Positions 29,792 to 40,952 of a stretch of DNA of 47,587 bases are shown here, in pieces; the stretch's first letter is position 1, and each line of letters opens with the position of its first letter. Source of the DNA: Symbiodinium natans (Eukaryota; Sar; Dinophyceae; Suessiales; Symbiodiniaceae); assembly GCA_905221605.1 (NCBI GenBank), contig CAJNDS010000966.1, positions 1 through 47,587 of the forward strand, in the 5' to 3' direction. Below the pieces are notes generated by a model. That model saw only the letters and a list, made by a program, of their open reading frames with translations. It did no database searches and had not been told where the DNA came from. Position numbers and translations under genes: made by a program.

Positions 29792-30550
29792 CTTGGCGCG
29801 AGACAAAGGGGGCTCTCCAAAAGCCACAAATCGCTACTGGAAGGCAGTTGGGGAGCAGACGCAGGCTCTCCTGTCCCAGATCCCTCTGAATCAGCTGCAC
29901 CCTCAGGATTCCCGAAGCGACTCTGGGAGGTCGTGGAATGCCCCGCAGTACATCGGGAATCACCATTTCAAGAGGAAGACAGCTAAGATGGCTAAGCTCC
30001 CATCAGCATCCTCACTTTGCATCGACCCTTTGTCAAGACCATGGTGTGGTTGCAGTTTGCCTGAGGGCCAGGGTCAACTCCGACAGTTCAAGTCATTCAA
30101 GACATCACACCGATCTTGATAGGTCAGCCCCCTTGGCATAGTACGCATACGGAATCATACGGATGGCATCCCCACCCGCTTCAAGAGCCACCGACGTCCT
30201 ACCTGCGGCCGATGAAGTGATCTGGACTCGAGCACCTTCAGCGTCCTGCGGACGTTTCAGGGCGCCACGCAGTCCAGAGACGGAATCATCGGAATCGCAC
30301 CTGAAGCGAGGGTCTTCCTGAAAAATCTTCCACCTGGCAAGGAAACAAGTATGCCAGCGACATTGTGCCGTCCCCAAGCGAGTTCTCTCAGGTTCGCACA
30401 AGGGCTTCGTGATGCTGGCCTTGCTTCGGAACTGCAACGAAGAGTTGTGCACCCCTGATGACGCACTTGCAAGGGACAACCAGACCGGAGCCGAATGGAC
30501 ACAGATTTTGCGAAGGTGACACCAATGCTTCCCGAACCAGGCATGAAAGG

Positions 30551-32535
30551 CTACCTGGATGTACTGCTTCTCGGCCGTGGAGTTGTTCGAACTTCCCTGA
30601 TTCCGGCCAGATCTGGTGGGGGCCTGCATCTGGAGCTATCCTCCGTGAAGTTTGAAAGGCACACCCAGAGAAGTGCTTGCTTGGCTGCATCTGCACCTTC
30701 ACCCGCACCATCTGCACGCAGCAGCTTGGCAGTCTTGGCAAGCAGAAGCTTGCGCGGATCCTCGGGTGTTCTCAGCCGCATCCCGTCCAGCTTCTTGGGC
30801 TCCCTTCGCCCCTCCTGAAACTTCTGAACGTAGCGGGCAATCTTGGAGCGAACCGACTCCCAGTCAACGGGAAGCACCAGCTTACGCAGGGAAGGGGGTG
30901 TCTGATGTGTCTGCCTGTCCAGGCTGTATTTCAGATGTGCCTGGGCCACATCACACCTTTGAGAGGATGCATCTACGAGGAGGGTGATTTCTGAAAGCGA
31001 GGGGAAGGCCAACAAGTTGCAGCCCCCGCCAGCAGAGCTGTCTGAACAGTTGGATCCAGGCTGCTGGGAGTCGGAGGGCGTGGGGGTGGACAGGTCCGAC
31101 TGAAGGATCCTCTCCATGATGGTAGCCACATCAACATCCACCTCAGGAGCTTCTCGGACCTCCCTGACCTCGCCATCTTCTCGGAAGGCGATCAAGTGGT
31201 GCTGTTCACCAAAGATTTCCAGGGGCACGTGGAAGAGGTCCACAGCCACCCGGATGTCACAAGACCCACGGAGTGAGGTCCGGAGGCAGCTCGGCGCGGA
31301 TCCAGAACCCTCTCCAGAATCGCTTCCTTTCAAGAAGCGGCTGAAGTCGTTCCTTGCATCCTCACGAACCAGGTCTACAAAGCTCCGATCTTCGAGGCTT
31401 GTTTCCGTCATGAGGAGGTGCTGGAGACCGCGGCCCTCCTCGCAGATGCGCAGATTGCTATCGAGCAACCTCAGGCGGGAGAACATGGCAGAAGCGCTGC
31501 CACACTCTTGCCACGTGTCGCCGGCGCATGCTACTGCCATTTACCGCATGTGTTAGTGACGTAGTGCTATCCGCCATATCAAGCTTGAAGCTCAGATGGT
31601 GTGGTTTCTGTCTCTTCCCGCTTCGGGCTGGGGCGCTTCACAGGACTCGTCGGTGTTTTTGTTACGCGCGGGGATGCAACAGCGCCATAAGGAACTTGCT
31701 CACTACTTTGCCGGCATGAGAAAGCCCATATTGTGCCTATATTAATGACGAGTGACACTTCGCCATCGCAGATCCCACGCAGAACGCGGCGAAAGCCTTG
31801 CACCATGGACCCAGCATCGGCCGACGCCAGCGAAGCACGAAGATGGGATCGAACACCCAGCTCCAAAGTGAGGGACAGCAAGGTAATTATGACAAGAACC
31901 AACACTTGGGCGAAAACGAAAGAAATCCCACCGTCCCCATGAGCTGGCCGGAAAGACCACCATTCTGCCAGAGACAGAAATGCTTGGCATGGTAGAACCA
32001 AGGCGGTATCTAAGAAAAACACTGTCATTGAGAAGCGACTGCTGAGCTGGAACGCCTGTAGGACCACCGGGTCGGTTGCATTGGAACTTGAGTCGGACCC
32101 GGTGCCCGCGAACACGAAGACCGAGAACGTCAGCATGTACAGCATGTGGGATATCCGGAGGTTAACTTTCGTCAACTCGATTTTCCGCCTGGCAATCAGG
32201 ATGTTCAGCGTGTATGGACAAAGTGCGCTTGCAAGTCTGATGGCTTGAGCTCGCCCAGGTCGCAGGCCAAACTCGTACAGCAGCCAGAGCAACGCTACGC
32301 AAAGAGCATGCAGAGTGCATTCCGTCGCAATCCGCATAACTTTTTGTCGAATCTTGAGGAAAGCCGCATCTACACGAGGTTCCTCAATCTGGCTCGTCGC
32401 TGCTTCAGCAAGTTGACACTGCTGAAGGATCTTTTCCTTCATGGAACCAATATCACCACCACACAAATGGAAGTGCCCGGCCAGAAGTAGTGCACCAGTC
32501 GCCACTAATATCGTGGCGTCGATTGTCCCTTCCAT
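30551..32535 (-). CDS. Multi-span membrane protein with PAS-like domain
   Basis: Exon 1 (31,757-32,535) starts MEGTIDATILVATGALLLAG and has five or six hydrophobic spans, for example LHALCVALLWLLYEFGL, MLYMLTFSVFVFAG and FVFAQVLVLVIITLLSLTLE. It ends FRRVLRGICDGEV. A 287-base GT-AG intron (31,470-31,756) joins it in frame to exon 2, giving GEVLLDSNLRICEEG. That matches a layout I recall from dinoflagellate proteins, in which a membrane region is followed by a PAS-like sensor segment. Here the segment includes IRVAVDLFHVPLEIFGEQHH. A Ser-rich tail follows. The 3' end is uncertain: near 30,650 another frame reads LGVPFKLHGG then stop, so a last small intron is likely. It sits between exons of the helicase, on the same strand. 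Confidence 0.6.
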
Positions 32536-32712
32536 GTTGGGTGCGCCAAACTAAGGAGGCGGGCTCCTAATTTTTGGGCCTCGTCACTTTGTCCGGACGC
32601 AGCTGAGGCAGCAACTCCCAGCAGAATCGGGCTGGACATGAACAAAAACAGACATACCGTGATTTCGAGGCAAGTGGCGGTTACCAAGGAGTACCTCATG
32701 TGGCGTTTGTGC

Positions 32713-33053
32713 CTGCAGGGGGACTGTGGTGCAGAGTGCAGCTTGTGGTCTCGGCACTTTCGGCACTTTAGCTACCCCGACTCCTGCTGTGCCTGGAGTC
32801 CTGGTCCACCTTCTCCAAAACTGTGTACAAATCGTCGAAGCCCTGGGTCAGGAGGAAGTCAGCCTGCTTGAGATGCTGCGAGAGATCACAAGAAGGCTTC
32901 CTGGAATCGAAATCAATCAGGACCTGTCCTCAACACATCACCTACCTGCTCACACGACCGCTGCTCGTGTCAAGTCGCTTTCTGGCCTCGTCAATGGCAA
33001 CATAAGCTACTTCTTCCAGCCGAATGTCCTTGGAGTTGTAGAACTTCAATAGC
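32713..33053 (-). CDS. DEAD-box RNA helicase: motif II (DEAD) exons
   Basis: Three exons join in phase through GC-AG introns of 123 and 43 bases. Exon 32,987-33,053 encodes LLKFYNSKDIRLEEVAYVAI then DE. Exon 32,793-32,863 begins ADFLLTQGFDDLYTVLEKV. Exon 32,713-32,749 encodes PQAALCTTVPLQ. The intron splits the DEAD box itself (DE|AD), the Walker-B motif that hydrolyses ATP. PQAALCTTV sits where motif III (SAT) is expected but is diverged. Upstream exons with motifs Q, I and Ia were not found. Together with the pieces at 29.7, 28.4 and 22.1 kb this is one helicase in correct motif order. Confidence 0.72.
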
Positions 33054-33510
33054 CTGGCGCATAGGAGACACATGCCCCCTTGTTACATAGACCGTTAGAC
33101 CGAAGGGAAGCCTTTGAGCAAAATCTCAGCAAGACGCGGAGGCGAAGGCACTGAAGGCACTGAAGGCATGGAGGCGACTGCTTTTCTGCGGCGACTAGAC
33201 CATGTCAAAGACCATCCGCCGAGCGCCGTCAGCAAGTGCCAGCGCCTGCACGCACAACACGCAGCACTGACCATATTTGGTCACCTTGTGAACTACCTCA
33301 AGCCCAGGAGTTTAGAACCTGCCTGCAGCATCAGAAAAACCCCACCGACCTCTAAAGTACCAAAGTCTCAAAACATTCTGCTGGCAACTTTCTACCAACG
33401 TGCTGACCCTAGGTTGATGCCGTGTACCAGAAACTTTCTGTGAAAGAGCGCGCTGTTCCTTGTGGAGCCTACAGCAAGTGGCACCTACAGCCCAAAAAAG
33501 AACCCTCCCT

Positions 33511-33541
33511 AGACCCGAAACCCTGAACCCTGAACCCTAAA
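33511..33541 (-). repeat. Short degenerate CCCTAAA tract
   Basis: aaaccctgaaccctgaaccc repeats, a diverged interstitial telomere-like motif. Confidence 0.45.
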
Positions 33542-33574
33542 TGAAGAAGGTGCGACTTGGTGCGACGACTTACT

Positions 33575-33712
33575 TCCCGAAGATATACTATAATATATCT
33601 TCGAGTGTATTATGTGACAGCACATAAAAACACAGTACATGGTATTGTACTGTATGCCATATTACATATTTTATTTATTAATACGATGTAGCATACCATT
33701 AACCTTGGGTGT
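33575..33712. other. AT-rich palindromic island
   Basis: A strongly AT-rich stretch in GC-rich surroundings. It holds a perfect 10-bp inverted repeat (cgaagatata at 33,578-33,587 and tatatcttcg at 33,594-33,603, loop 6). Further on there is acagtac...gtactgt with an 8-base loop. No reading frame is present. It could be an organelle-derived insert, an origin-like element or a MITE relic. Confidence 0.6.
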
Positions 33713-33751
33713 CGACTGTTTGGTCTGTTTGGTCTGCTTGGTCTGTTTGGT

Positions 33752-34027
33752 GTGCTGAAGCCTGTCTTGTGGGGTCGCTCTGGTGACAAGGTACGTCTGT
33801 TGCTCGTGGCGTTTCACATTGGCATGGCTTTGGCTTTGGGCTTCCAGCAAGTGTTTCCGCTAGTGCTGGGGCCATGTCCGATTCTGCTCTTGCAAGTGCA
33901 GGTGTTCCTGCACCAACTTGTTTACGTCTTGCTCAACATGTTTCCGTTCTCTACCTGGAGCTTGCTGTTAACTGCCACTTCGACTTTGTGCTTCGCTGGC
34001 TTAGTTAAGAAAGCCACCTTCTTCTGA
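33752..34027 (+). CDS. Small hydrophobic open frame, unknown
   Basis: 91 codons from ATG with hydrophobic stretches (LLLVAFHIGMALALGF, PILLLQVQVFLHQLVYVLL). It is on the strand opposite to its neighbours, no family was recognised, and it may be fortuitous. Confidence 0.2.
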   Translation: MLKPVLWGRSGDKVRLLLVAFHIGMALALGFQQVFPLVLGPCPILLLQVQVFLHQLVYVLLNMFPFSTWSLLLTATSTLCFAGLVKKATFF

Positions 34028-34689
34028 ACTTGGATGGTTCGTTTGGCACCCCTTCGCCGGGACCTCAGCCCTTGGCACTCGGCACCCGTGAGCTCCCCTG
34101 GCCCTCTTCGGCCCTCTTCGGCCCTCTTCGGCTTGGTCACAGTCTTCGACTGTGAACTTTTTGGTCTCTCGAGCCCCATCGCTTGCTCATGCGGTTGCAT
34201 CGTCTCTCATATTTTCTCTGGCGCAGATGCTGACACAGCAACTCAAGTCGGAGGATCAGGTGTAGCCATGAAAAGCTTCAGGCAGCGATATCTTGTGGAC
34301 TACGTTCTCCAGGGAGTCTGATCTTGCTGCATGCATCATCCTCGTACGTCCTCCTGCGTCCCTCGCCCAAACCCCTCGCAAGTTGCTTCTCAGATCTCGG
34401 CCTCCACCGCTGGCTCCGACTCGCAGGACTTGGCTCGATCCACAACGAGGACGGTGGAGCGCCATCTGGCCGTCTGAATCTGAACGCGAATCTGCGAAGC
34501 TCGGGAAGTGAAAAAGGGGCAGGGCTCCGACTTGCCTCTCGTCGAGGCCAGCTGCCTGCAGTGACTGGAGAGAGAGGGTCCCTGGGACTGGGAAAACCAA
34601 AAGGTAAGGGAAAATGAAGCTGAGCAGAAGAGGCCCTGAACTTCACATGTGGCTCACAGCCGCTAGCTGTTCACCACCAAAGTGTTACC

Positions 34690-35285
34690 TTCTGCGACTC
34701 TTCGACCCCTTTACAACCCTCATTAACCTCATGAATTCCTTAGTTGTTTTTCCTGGCGCTGAAATCGTGCGGCGTCTGGGTACCCTCCCACGCCTTGCCA
34801 AAGTCCAGCATGGCTTGGCTGAGGGTGAAAGCCTCCGACACAAGGTGGTGTGGAACTTCTTTCGACACGCACGGCGCGCATCGCTTCTCAGCCTCTCCCT
34901 CATTGCACAGCAGCCACGCGACACGCTGGTGCCCACTCTCCTCCTGACAGGAACTCGCGGAATCCACACTGCATTGCCTGATCCTGAGCGGCACAGCATG
35001 GCACATGCGTGGTACACGAACGGCACGTCGTGGCGCGTCCTGCGCCTTTGCCCATGGTGCGAAGACGCCGGCCATGAATCGCTCATGTGCACGGCCTTGG
35101 CAAGACGCGCTGGCTCAAGCACAGTTCCCATTTCATCTCGGAACATCCCTTCGATTAGGTCCTTGTGCTCGAAAGCCTTGTCCCAGAAGCTTTTGACAGA
35201 AGATCCCACTATCCTACGAGGTCCTACGAGGTCCTACGAGCCTCTGTTTGCCAATCTGCTCAGCATCTGGCATAGGTCTGCCTGA
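34690..35285 (-). CDS. Coding-like segments, unknown
   Basis: A minus-strand piece, SVKSFWDKAFEHKDLIEGMF then RDEMGTVLEPARLAKAVH, and another in a different frame, VSEAFTLSQAMLDFGKAWEG then TQTPHDFSARKN with a stop, look like two exons of one gene. No domain was recognised. A triplicated cctacgaggt motif lies at about 35,214-35,240. Confidence 0.3.
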
Positions 35286-35504
35286 AAAGCCCGTCTGTCA
35301 ACGCTTCCTTGGCTGATGAATCAGCTATGCTCTGGATCCAAAAGGCAACACGGCCAGGCTGACTCGATCTTCATGCAGAAGAGCCTCCTGCAGAAAAGGC
35401 CTGGCCCAAATCAGCATAGCTGACTAGCAACACTTCAAACTATCCAGCCAGTCGAATCCTTACAGCATGGAGACACAATAAACACCGTAGTGCCATTACG
35501 ACAC

Positions 35505-35744
35505 TCATACATCGCTAAACTGCAACTTTGATGTTGCTTCGATTGGCCCAAGTGCCTCAGTGCCAGAGGGTGCCCACGACAGCACCTTGCGCCAGAGAAC
35601 AGCTTGGGATCGACCAGTGCCATCAGTCTCCGAAAGTTCCTTCAAACGATGCAAGATGCTCACCAAGCTGAAAAACAAAAACTCATCCTTGTCTCGCGCC
35701 AGCTCTCCTGCACACTGTACAAAGCTAATGAGCGGCTTGGCCAA
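35505..35744 (-). CDS. Coding-like frame just after the SPRY gene
   Basis: The frame includes KPLISFVQCAGELARDKDEF and LFFSLVSILHRLKELSETDG, which is helical. It begins about 15 bases beyond the SPRY gene's stop but in another frame. It could be a separate gene, or the true C-terminal part of the SPRY protein if a very short intron or a sequence error lies at the junction. Confidence 0.35.
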   Translation of the reverse strand: MAKPLISFVQCAGELARDKDEFLFFSLVSILHRLKELSETDGTGRSQAVLWRKVLSWAPSGTEALGPIEATSKLQFSDV

Positions 35745-35758
35745 CTTCAGCCACAGTG

Positions 35759-36529
35759 CTAGGGCCTGCCAGGGCCGAAGCGCTTGATTCTGATCTCATC
35801 ATTTACTTCGTCCACCATGGCATACATCCACAGAGGCCTCTCATCAGCCTGTGGCAAAGGAACCTTCAGGGAGTCAGAGGATCCGACCAGGAGCCCGTTG
35901 CAGTAGAACTCGACCAGGCGGAGCTCAGGATCTGCGTAGACCCCAATGGTGTCACCTTCTTGTACACCAGGAACATCCGGAGGACTCAAGCTTTCACCAC
36001 CGAAGTAGAAGACAGGCATTGCCCTCTTCCTGGAGAAAATCCATGTGGTGTTTACGGAAAGGTTACCGTGGTCTGAGACTCGCTCCATCTTCTTCCGATC
36101 ATATGTCACGCCGAAGGACATCTCATCCCTGCAGCAGACCACTTCAAACTCAACGAAACATGGCTCCCGAATACCGTGCCGTATGAAGACGTTGTTGGAA
36201 TCCGGGAAAGTCATAGTCTTTTTGATTGTGTCCCTGTGCTCACCAGACTTCTTGACACCCCGATGCCTGCCGACAAACTGCCCGAGGTCCAGGAGAGGGT
36301 CGAACTTCAGAAGTTGTACTTCAATTGTCTCTGCCGCCTCCATGAGGAAACTCTCAAGCGTCCTCGTTTCATCCATGCGCTCGGTTTGCACAAGCAGGTG
36401 AAAGGTGCCCAGATCCAGCCCCCATGACGCAGCCACCGCATCCCTGACGACTTTCACAGTTTCCGCGCCAGGAAGCTCCAGCTGCAATGAGCGTCCAACA
36501 AGGTCCACCACAGTGACTTTCACTGACAT
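35759..36529 (-). CDS. Ubiquitin-like plus SPRY-domain protein, intronless
   Basis: 256 residues from the first ATG (the frame is open a little further upstream without ATG). Residues 1-75 look like a ubiquitin-like fold (MSVKVTVVDLVGRSLQLEL, then ETVKVVRDAVAASWGL and ETIEVQLLKFDP). From about 90 to the end is a SPRY/B30.2-like domain: TWIFSRKRAMPVFYFGGE, GDTIGVYADPELRLVEFYCN, GLLVGSS and PLWMYAMVDEVNDEIRIKRF. SPRY domains bind protein partners; the N-terminal ubiquitin-like part suggests proteostasis or scaffold use, but no function can be fixed. The stop is TAG at 35,759. Confidence 0.72.
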   Translation of the reverse strand: MSVKVTVVDLVGRSLQLELPGAETVKVVRDAVAASWGLDLGTFHLLVQTERMDETRTLESFLMEAAETIEVQLLKFDPLLDLGQFVGRHRGVKKSGEHRDTIKKTMTFPDSNNVFIRHGIREPCFVEFEVVCCRDEMSFGVTYDRKKMERVSDHGNLSVNTTWIFSRKRAMPVFYFGGESLSPPDVPGVQEGDTIGVYADPELRLVEFYCNGLLVGSSDSLKVPLPQADERPLWMYAMVDEVNDEIRIKRFGPGRP

Positions 36530-36599
36530 GGCTCCAAGGGACTCCAAGGACTGCGGTGCTGTCAAACGCCTACAGGTGAAGACCTACTTTCCACATGGT

Positions 36600-37740
36600 G
36601 CTTTTCCGAAGGATGGCGCAAGAGCCTGAGGCGACACTTGGTTGAGACGGGAGCCCTCAACCCCCGGCCTCCGGACACAGCAGGGCGGACGAAAGCCTCA
36701 CCGGGGTTTGCCTTCCAGTTTCGAGGAAAGTGGAAATGGAGGACGGGCAGAAGGGAAAGAGAAAGGGAAGCCGCATCATTCGGATGTCCAGCAACTGCAG
36801 GTTACCTGGCCAACACCCTGTGGTCTCCTTGCTGGGTTTGGGTTCTCCGACTCAGAGTCTACTCCACTCCTCGAATCTATCCTTTGAAAGCAGCAACTCA
36901 AGGTCAAAGCACCTCTCTTGACTGGAAAATCGCTTGTCCAAAGAACTCAGCTCCGGTGATTTGTTGATTGCGTTGGAGGCCTGTCATCTCCAAAGAACAC
37001 GCCGAAGTGCAGAGACTGTGCCTCCATAGTCATCTTCGATCATCTTCGACGCAGAATAAGATCAGAATAAGTCTACAGCGTCAGTCTACACAGTGCGTCT
37101 TCCATGATTGCAGAACATGCGCCATGCACGTACTGGTGCCACCTAAGCGTGCGGCACAACTGCGGCTGCGTCGAGGAAGTGCTCGAGCCAAGGGTGACCA
37201 GGCACCGGCTAAGTCCAGCAAGACCTGGATGTCCAAAGCACCGTTACACGCTGCTGCGGGCCTTTGCGGAGGCTCACACAGGCTGCTCATAGCCTCATAG
37301 CTGCGCACTAAAAGGTACTTCGTGAAGTTCATGTATTTTGCCCCCGGCCTCTGGAGCCTTTTGGCCAGCTCTGCTGGCCTTGGCCTCGGGCAGGAGCTGC
37401 GCCAGCCACTGCCCGGCAGAAAGCATGTCCAGCTGCACCGGGCCTGTCAATCTCTTGCCATGTCAGGCCTGGCCTGCGGCTCAAAGCCGAGGCTCGAAGA
37501 TGATTGTGGCAATAGCTGTATGAGCCGTGAAGGGCTCAAAAGTTCATGCCCATGCCTTGCGGTTCACGCTGCGGTCCGGGTATCGAATCGCATTTCTGCT
37601 GGGCTTCCTGCACATCAGCGCCCAATTGGGTGGGTTTGTGATTTGCGATGTTACAATGGTATTCAGGATCTGTTTTGCAAAAGCCCCCGGTGTAGACTTG
37701 GCTCTACCATCCTGACTCGCCTCATGGGTACACCGGTACA
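36600..37740. other. Stretch without a supported gene
   Basis: Short frames only, with no domain recognised on either strand. It may include the upstream region of the SPRY gene. Confidence 0.4.
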
Positions 37741-37744
37741 CGCG

Positions 37745-38060
37745 CTAGGGGGCTGAACGCATGCCACTTGGACTAGTAGTGACCCGAAGCACGCAAACGT
37801 CCAAAGCGTCCTGCAAACATCTCTGCAGCTCTGCTCGCTCAGCCTCGACAGGAGACTTTAGCGGCGAAACATGATCCCTCTGCACCACTATCCGACCGAA
37901 ACAGAATTGGTTCCTAGCACTTGCGGAAACTAGCGGGCATGCATCATCCGCCTGCCACTGCTGGCGCTCTTCCAGAAAATCCTGCAGGCTTCTCAAGATG
38001 CGCTGTGCGAAGCGGTGATGCCACGGTCCTTGCGCGCTGTGGCCAAGGTTTCCACCGAGG
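37745..38060 (-). CDS. Coding-like segment, unknown
   Basis: A minus-strand frame containing RFAQRILRSLQDFLEERQQW, then CPLVSASARNQFCFGRIVVQ and VEAERAELQRCLQDALDVCV. It looks like a helical protein exon. The family is unknown. Confidence 0.3.
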
Positions 38061-38299
38061 CGGTGGCAGTGGTCCGAAGCGTCTCAAGCCTCAGCGCACA
38101 GTGCAAAGGTTCGCACCGAGCGGAAGCCCGCGACTCATGATGCCACGTATGACCCGAGGTGCTCCTTTCGCAGCCGCTGAAGTTCGCCTTCTGCTTGCTG
38201 CTCCTGCCGCTCCTGAGAACAAGAAGTCGGCTTTTCTTTGACACGCGGACGTGAAAATTCAAAAATGTTCGATCTTTGCAAACACAAAAGGTCGAATGC

Positions 38300-40260
38300 C
38301 TGATGCTACAGCATGAAGTCTCTCGCAAAGTCACGCAGTTCACGTACTGTGTAATTACGCACGCTGACGTGAAAGCAGGCCTGGACCTCACGCGATGCCG
38401 GGCTTCTGCATGGTTTTTCTCTCTCCTGCGGGCAGCATTTGCTACACGATTCATTATAAACCCCTTGGCCTGCATTGCCACATTGCATGCATTCGTGTAC
38501 TGTGTCCTTGCCGCTCCACCGTGGTTGACTGGAAGGACAAGGCAGCGCCGCCTGCGTCGTTGTCGGGACATCTTGGGGCCTCATGGGCATCGGTTCTGTG
38601 TGCCAGGCCATGCCAAGCCATGAGAAGCCTTGCCAAGCCCAGCCCTCCAATCCCAAGCGCACCTCGGAGAGCGGCCCAAGTGGCCCAGCCGCAGTCGTAG
38701 TCGCTGGGATGGGCTTGGGCTGCGAGGGGCCCTCTCGCATGACCTCTACATCGCCGGAAACATCCGGAAACCCGAGGAAGCTCACAGCAGGCCTGGGCGT
38801 GACGCAGTCGCATGTCTCGCAGCCTGACTTCAAGGGACCTGCGCACCAAGACATCCCAAAACAGAAGCTCCCCAGAAGAAATCAAAGCAGCAAAAGTTCG
38901 CCGACTGATTCCCACTGATGCCTGGCGGGAGAAGCACCTGGACGGTCCACCTCCAGGCGCTCTCCAGATCCCAAGAAATCTCGAAGCGGCCCTCGCTTGG
39001 TCCCAGCTTGCTCGAAGGCTGAGACACCCGCAGGAAACCCTGGCACTCGCGGCATGCCTCGCTCTGGAGGCTCTCACTCTCATCCCTGTCTCTTTTACAC
39101 TCATGAGACTCAGCCGCTCCCCACATCTTCACTGAAATTCGCATTCACAGCCCTTTTGGCGCCTGTGGCCACCTCCATGGCACCAGCGCAACCCGCGGCG
39201 CCAGCGCCGTCCGCAGCGCTGTGGGGATGCGGCCTGGTGTCAGCACAATCCCGCACCACTTCCCGAGCCCACATTCGTCCCGTGATCCTTCAGCCTGGGC
39301 AAAGGCCATCCGGGCTGGCGCATGGCATGGGGAAGCCAAGTGAGGTGTCACTTTAAGGAAGGACACATATGGGTAGGTAGATGTGGGTAGCTTGGGTGTC
39401 TCCCTGCCTTTGTGCACAAGATCGACTTGCCTTGTCTTTTCAACTGGGCTGGTCCCCTGTTGATAATTCAGCATACTACCAATCTGCACACATGTCTGCG
39501 CATGTCTGCGTCGGTTGTTGGGAGCTGGAACGAAGAGTATGAGCCACAACGCCCAGTGCTTCTGATGAATTGTCTGAAGGAGTACCTACCCTTCCTACAG
39601 TTATGTTTGTGGAAATCTTGGGTGTTTGTGAAAGTGGATCACGTGCACCTACTTCCGTCCCACCTGTCTGGCGTGCAGACCAGGATGTCCACCACCTGTG
39701 AGATCTCTTGCCTCTGCCTGACAGGAGATTTCCACATTCCCAAAGGGAGACCCCCAAACCCCACCAAAAGATGGATGTTCTTCGTCCTTCAGGACTTGCC
39801 TCCTCCAGGTCATGGAGCCACCATGAACCTATCAGCTGTAATCTCTGATTCGTGATGGCAACTCCGATCGTTTCCGATACGCTGCGACAGTACTCGTCCC
39901 TGTGGCCGCGGCCAGGCGCACTCGACACCTCGGCTTCCAGTAAGTCTTTGTGAACGACAGCCAGGGTACACGAAAGCTGGTCCAGGCATGACCTGGTGCT
40001 GTCAAGAGTCCTTGCATGATGGCTGATCAGCTTCAGGGTCTTGTACGCCTGTGCGCAGCTGAATCCGGTCTAGTCGATGTAATGAAAAAACCTGCGGCCT
40101 AGGTAGGGCGAACCCAGTGCTGCCAGCATACAAAGTCCCCCGCCTGGATCGCCAGCTCCCGAGTGGGACAAATCGCCTTGGGAGGGCTACGGGAGGGAGG
40201 AGGGGATTTCTGGGAATATAGCAATATATACCCATGTATCTCACATTTGGGAGGAGGAAA
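38300..40260. other. Stretch without a supported gene
   Basis: Several frames are open on both strands. A short ccatgccaagccatgag imperfect repeat lies near 38,605-38,640. Nothing was recognised. Confidence 0.4.
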
Positions 40261-40483
40261 TGCAAGAATTAGGAATCAACAAAGATCAGCACCAGGATCT
40301 TCAAAAGCATCAACAGAACCACTGGGGCACCAGGCCAAGGCAAGTGGACAGCCTGCGCGATAAGCCAACCCGTAGTCCATGTTCCTGGCCTGACAAGAAG
40401 CCAAACATCCGCAAGTTGCTCCCAAGATCCCATACAAGGTCCCCTCCTGCGCCATTCCTTGGACAATCTGTACCATTGGTAGC

Positions 40484-40952
40484 ATGTACCTCATTGGCAG
40501 GGAAGCCATCGGCACTTCAGCGCACCACAACATTGCACTTGAACAAGCCCGAGATGCAGTACTTGACTTAGATGAGAACCCGAACTTGTTCAAACTGCGA
40601 GATGCCCTTGGGGCACGCGAGGCTCTTCCCCGATCCCGTCTCCGCAGCGATGACCTATCTCAAGACCCTCAACACCCTCAAACCCTCAACCATCGCTCTT
40701 GCCAACTTATGGGATTTTTGGAGGGAAATCAGAAAGCGAGAGTCCCACAATGTTGTCGCCATTGAGAATGTACGGGATGGCTTCCTGCTGCACCTGGACG
40801 CCATGTTCGAGCGAAAACTGCTGTCTTGCCAGCTCAAGGCCGAAATCATCCAAAATCTCTTAACACCCTCCGAATCCTACGAGGGTGTGCCGCCCAGCGA
40901 CTGGTGCTGGAGCCAGGAGCTGTGGAGCTTCAGGGTTCTCGCGCGGGTCTAG
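40484..40952 (+). CDS. Coding-like plus-strand segment, unknown
   Basis: One frame reads EQARDAVLDLDENPNLFKLR to about 40,610. An overlapping frame then carries MTYLKTLNTLKPSTIALANL, IENVRDGFLLHLDAMFERKL and LKAEIIQNLL. It could be an exon with a shift or two alternative frames. No domain was recognised. Confidence 0.25.

Noticed and set aside
32768-33053. Continuous reading through GTGAGCAG|GTAGGT giving a protein ending SRHSRSRGS
   Set aside because: Splicing with a GC donor after GACGAG instead restores the DEAD box and the following ADFLLTQGFDD block, which fits the helicase family far better.
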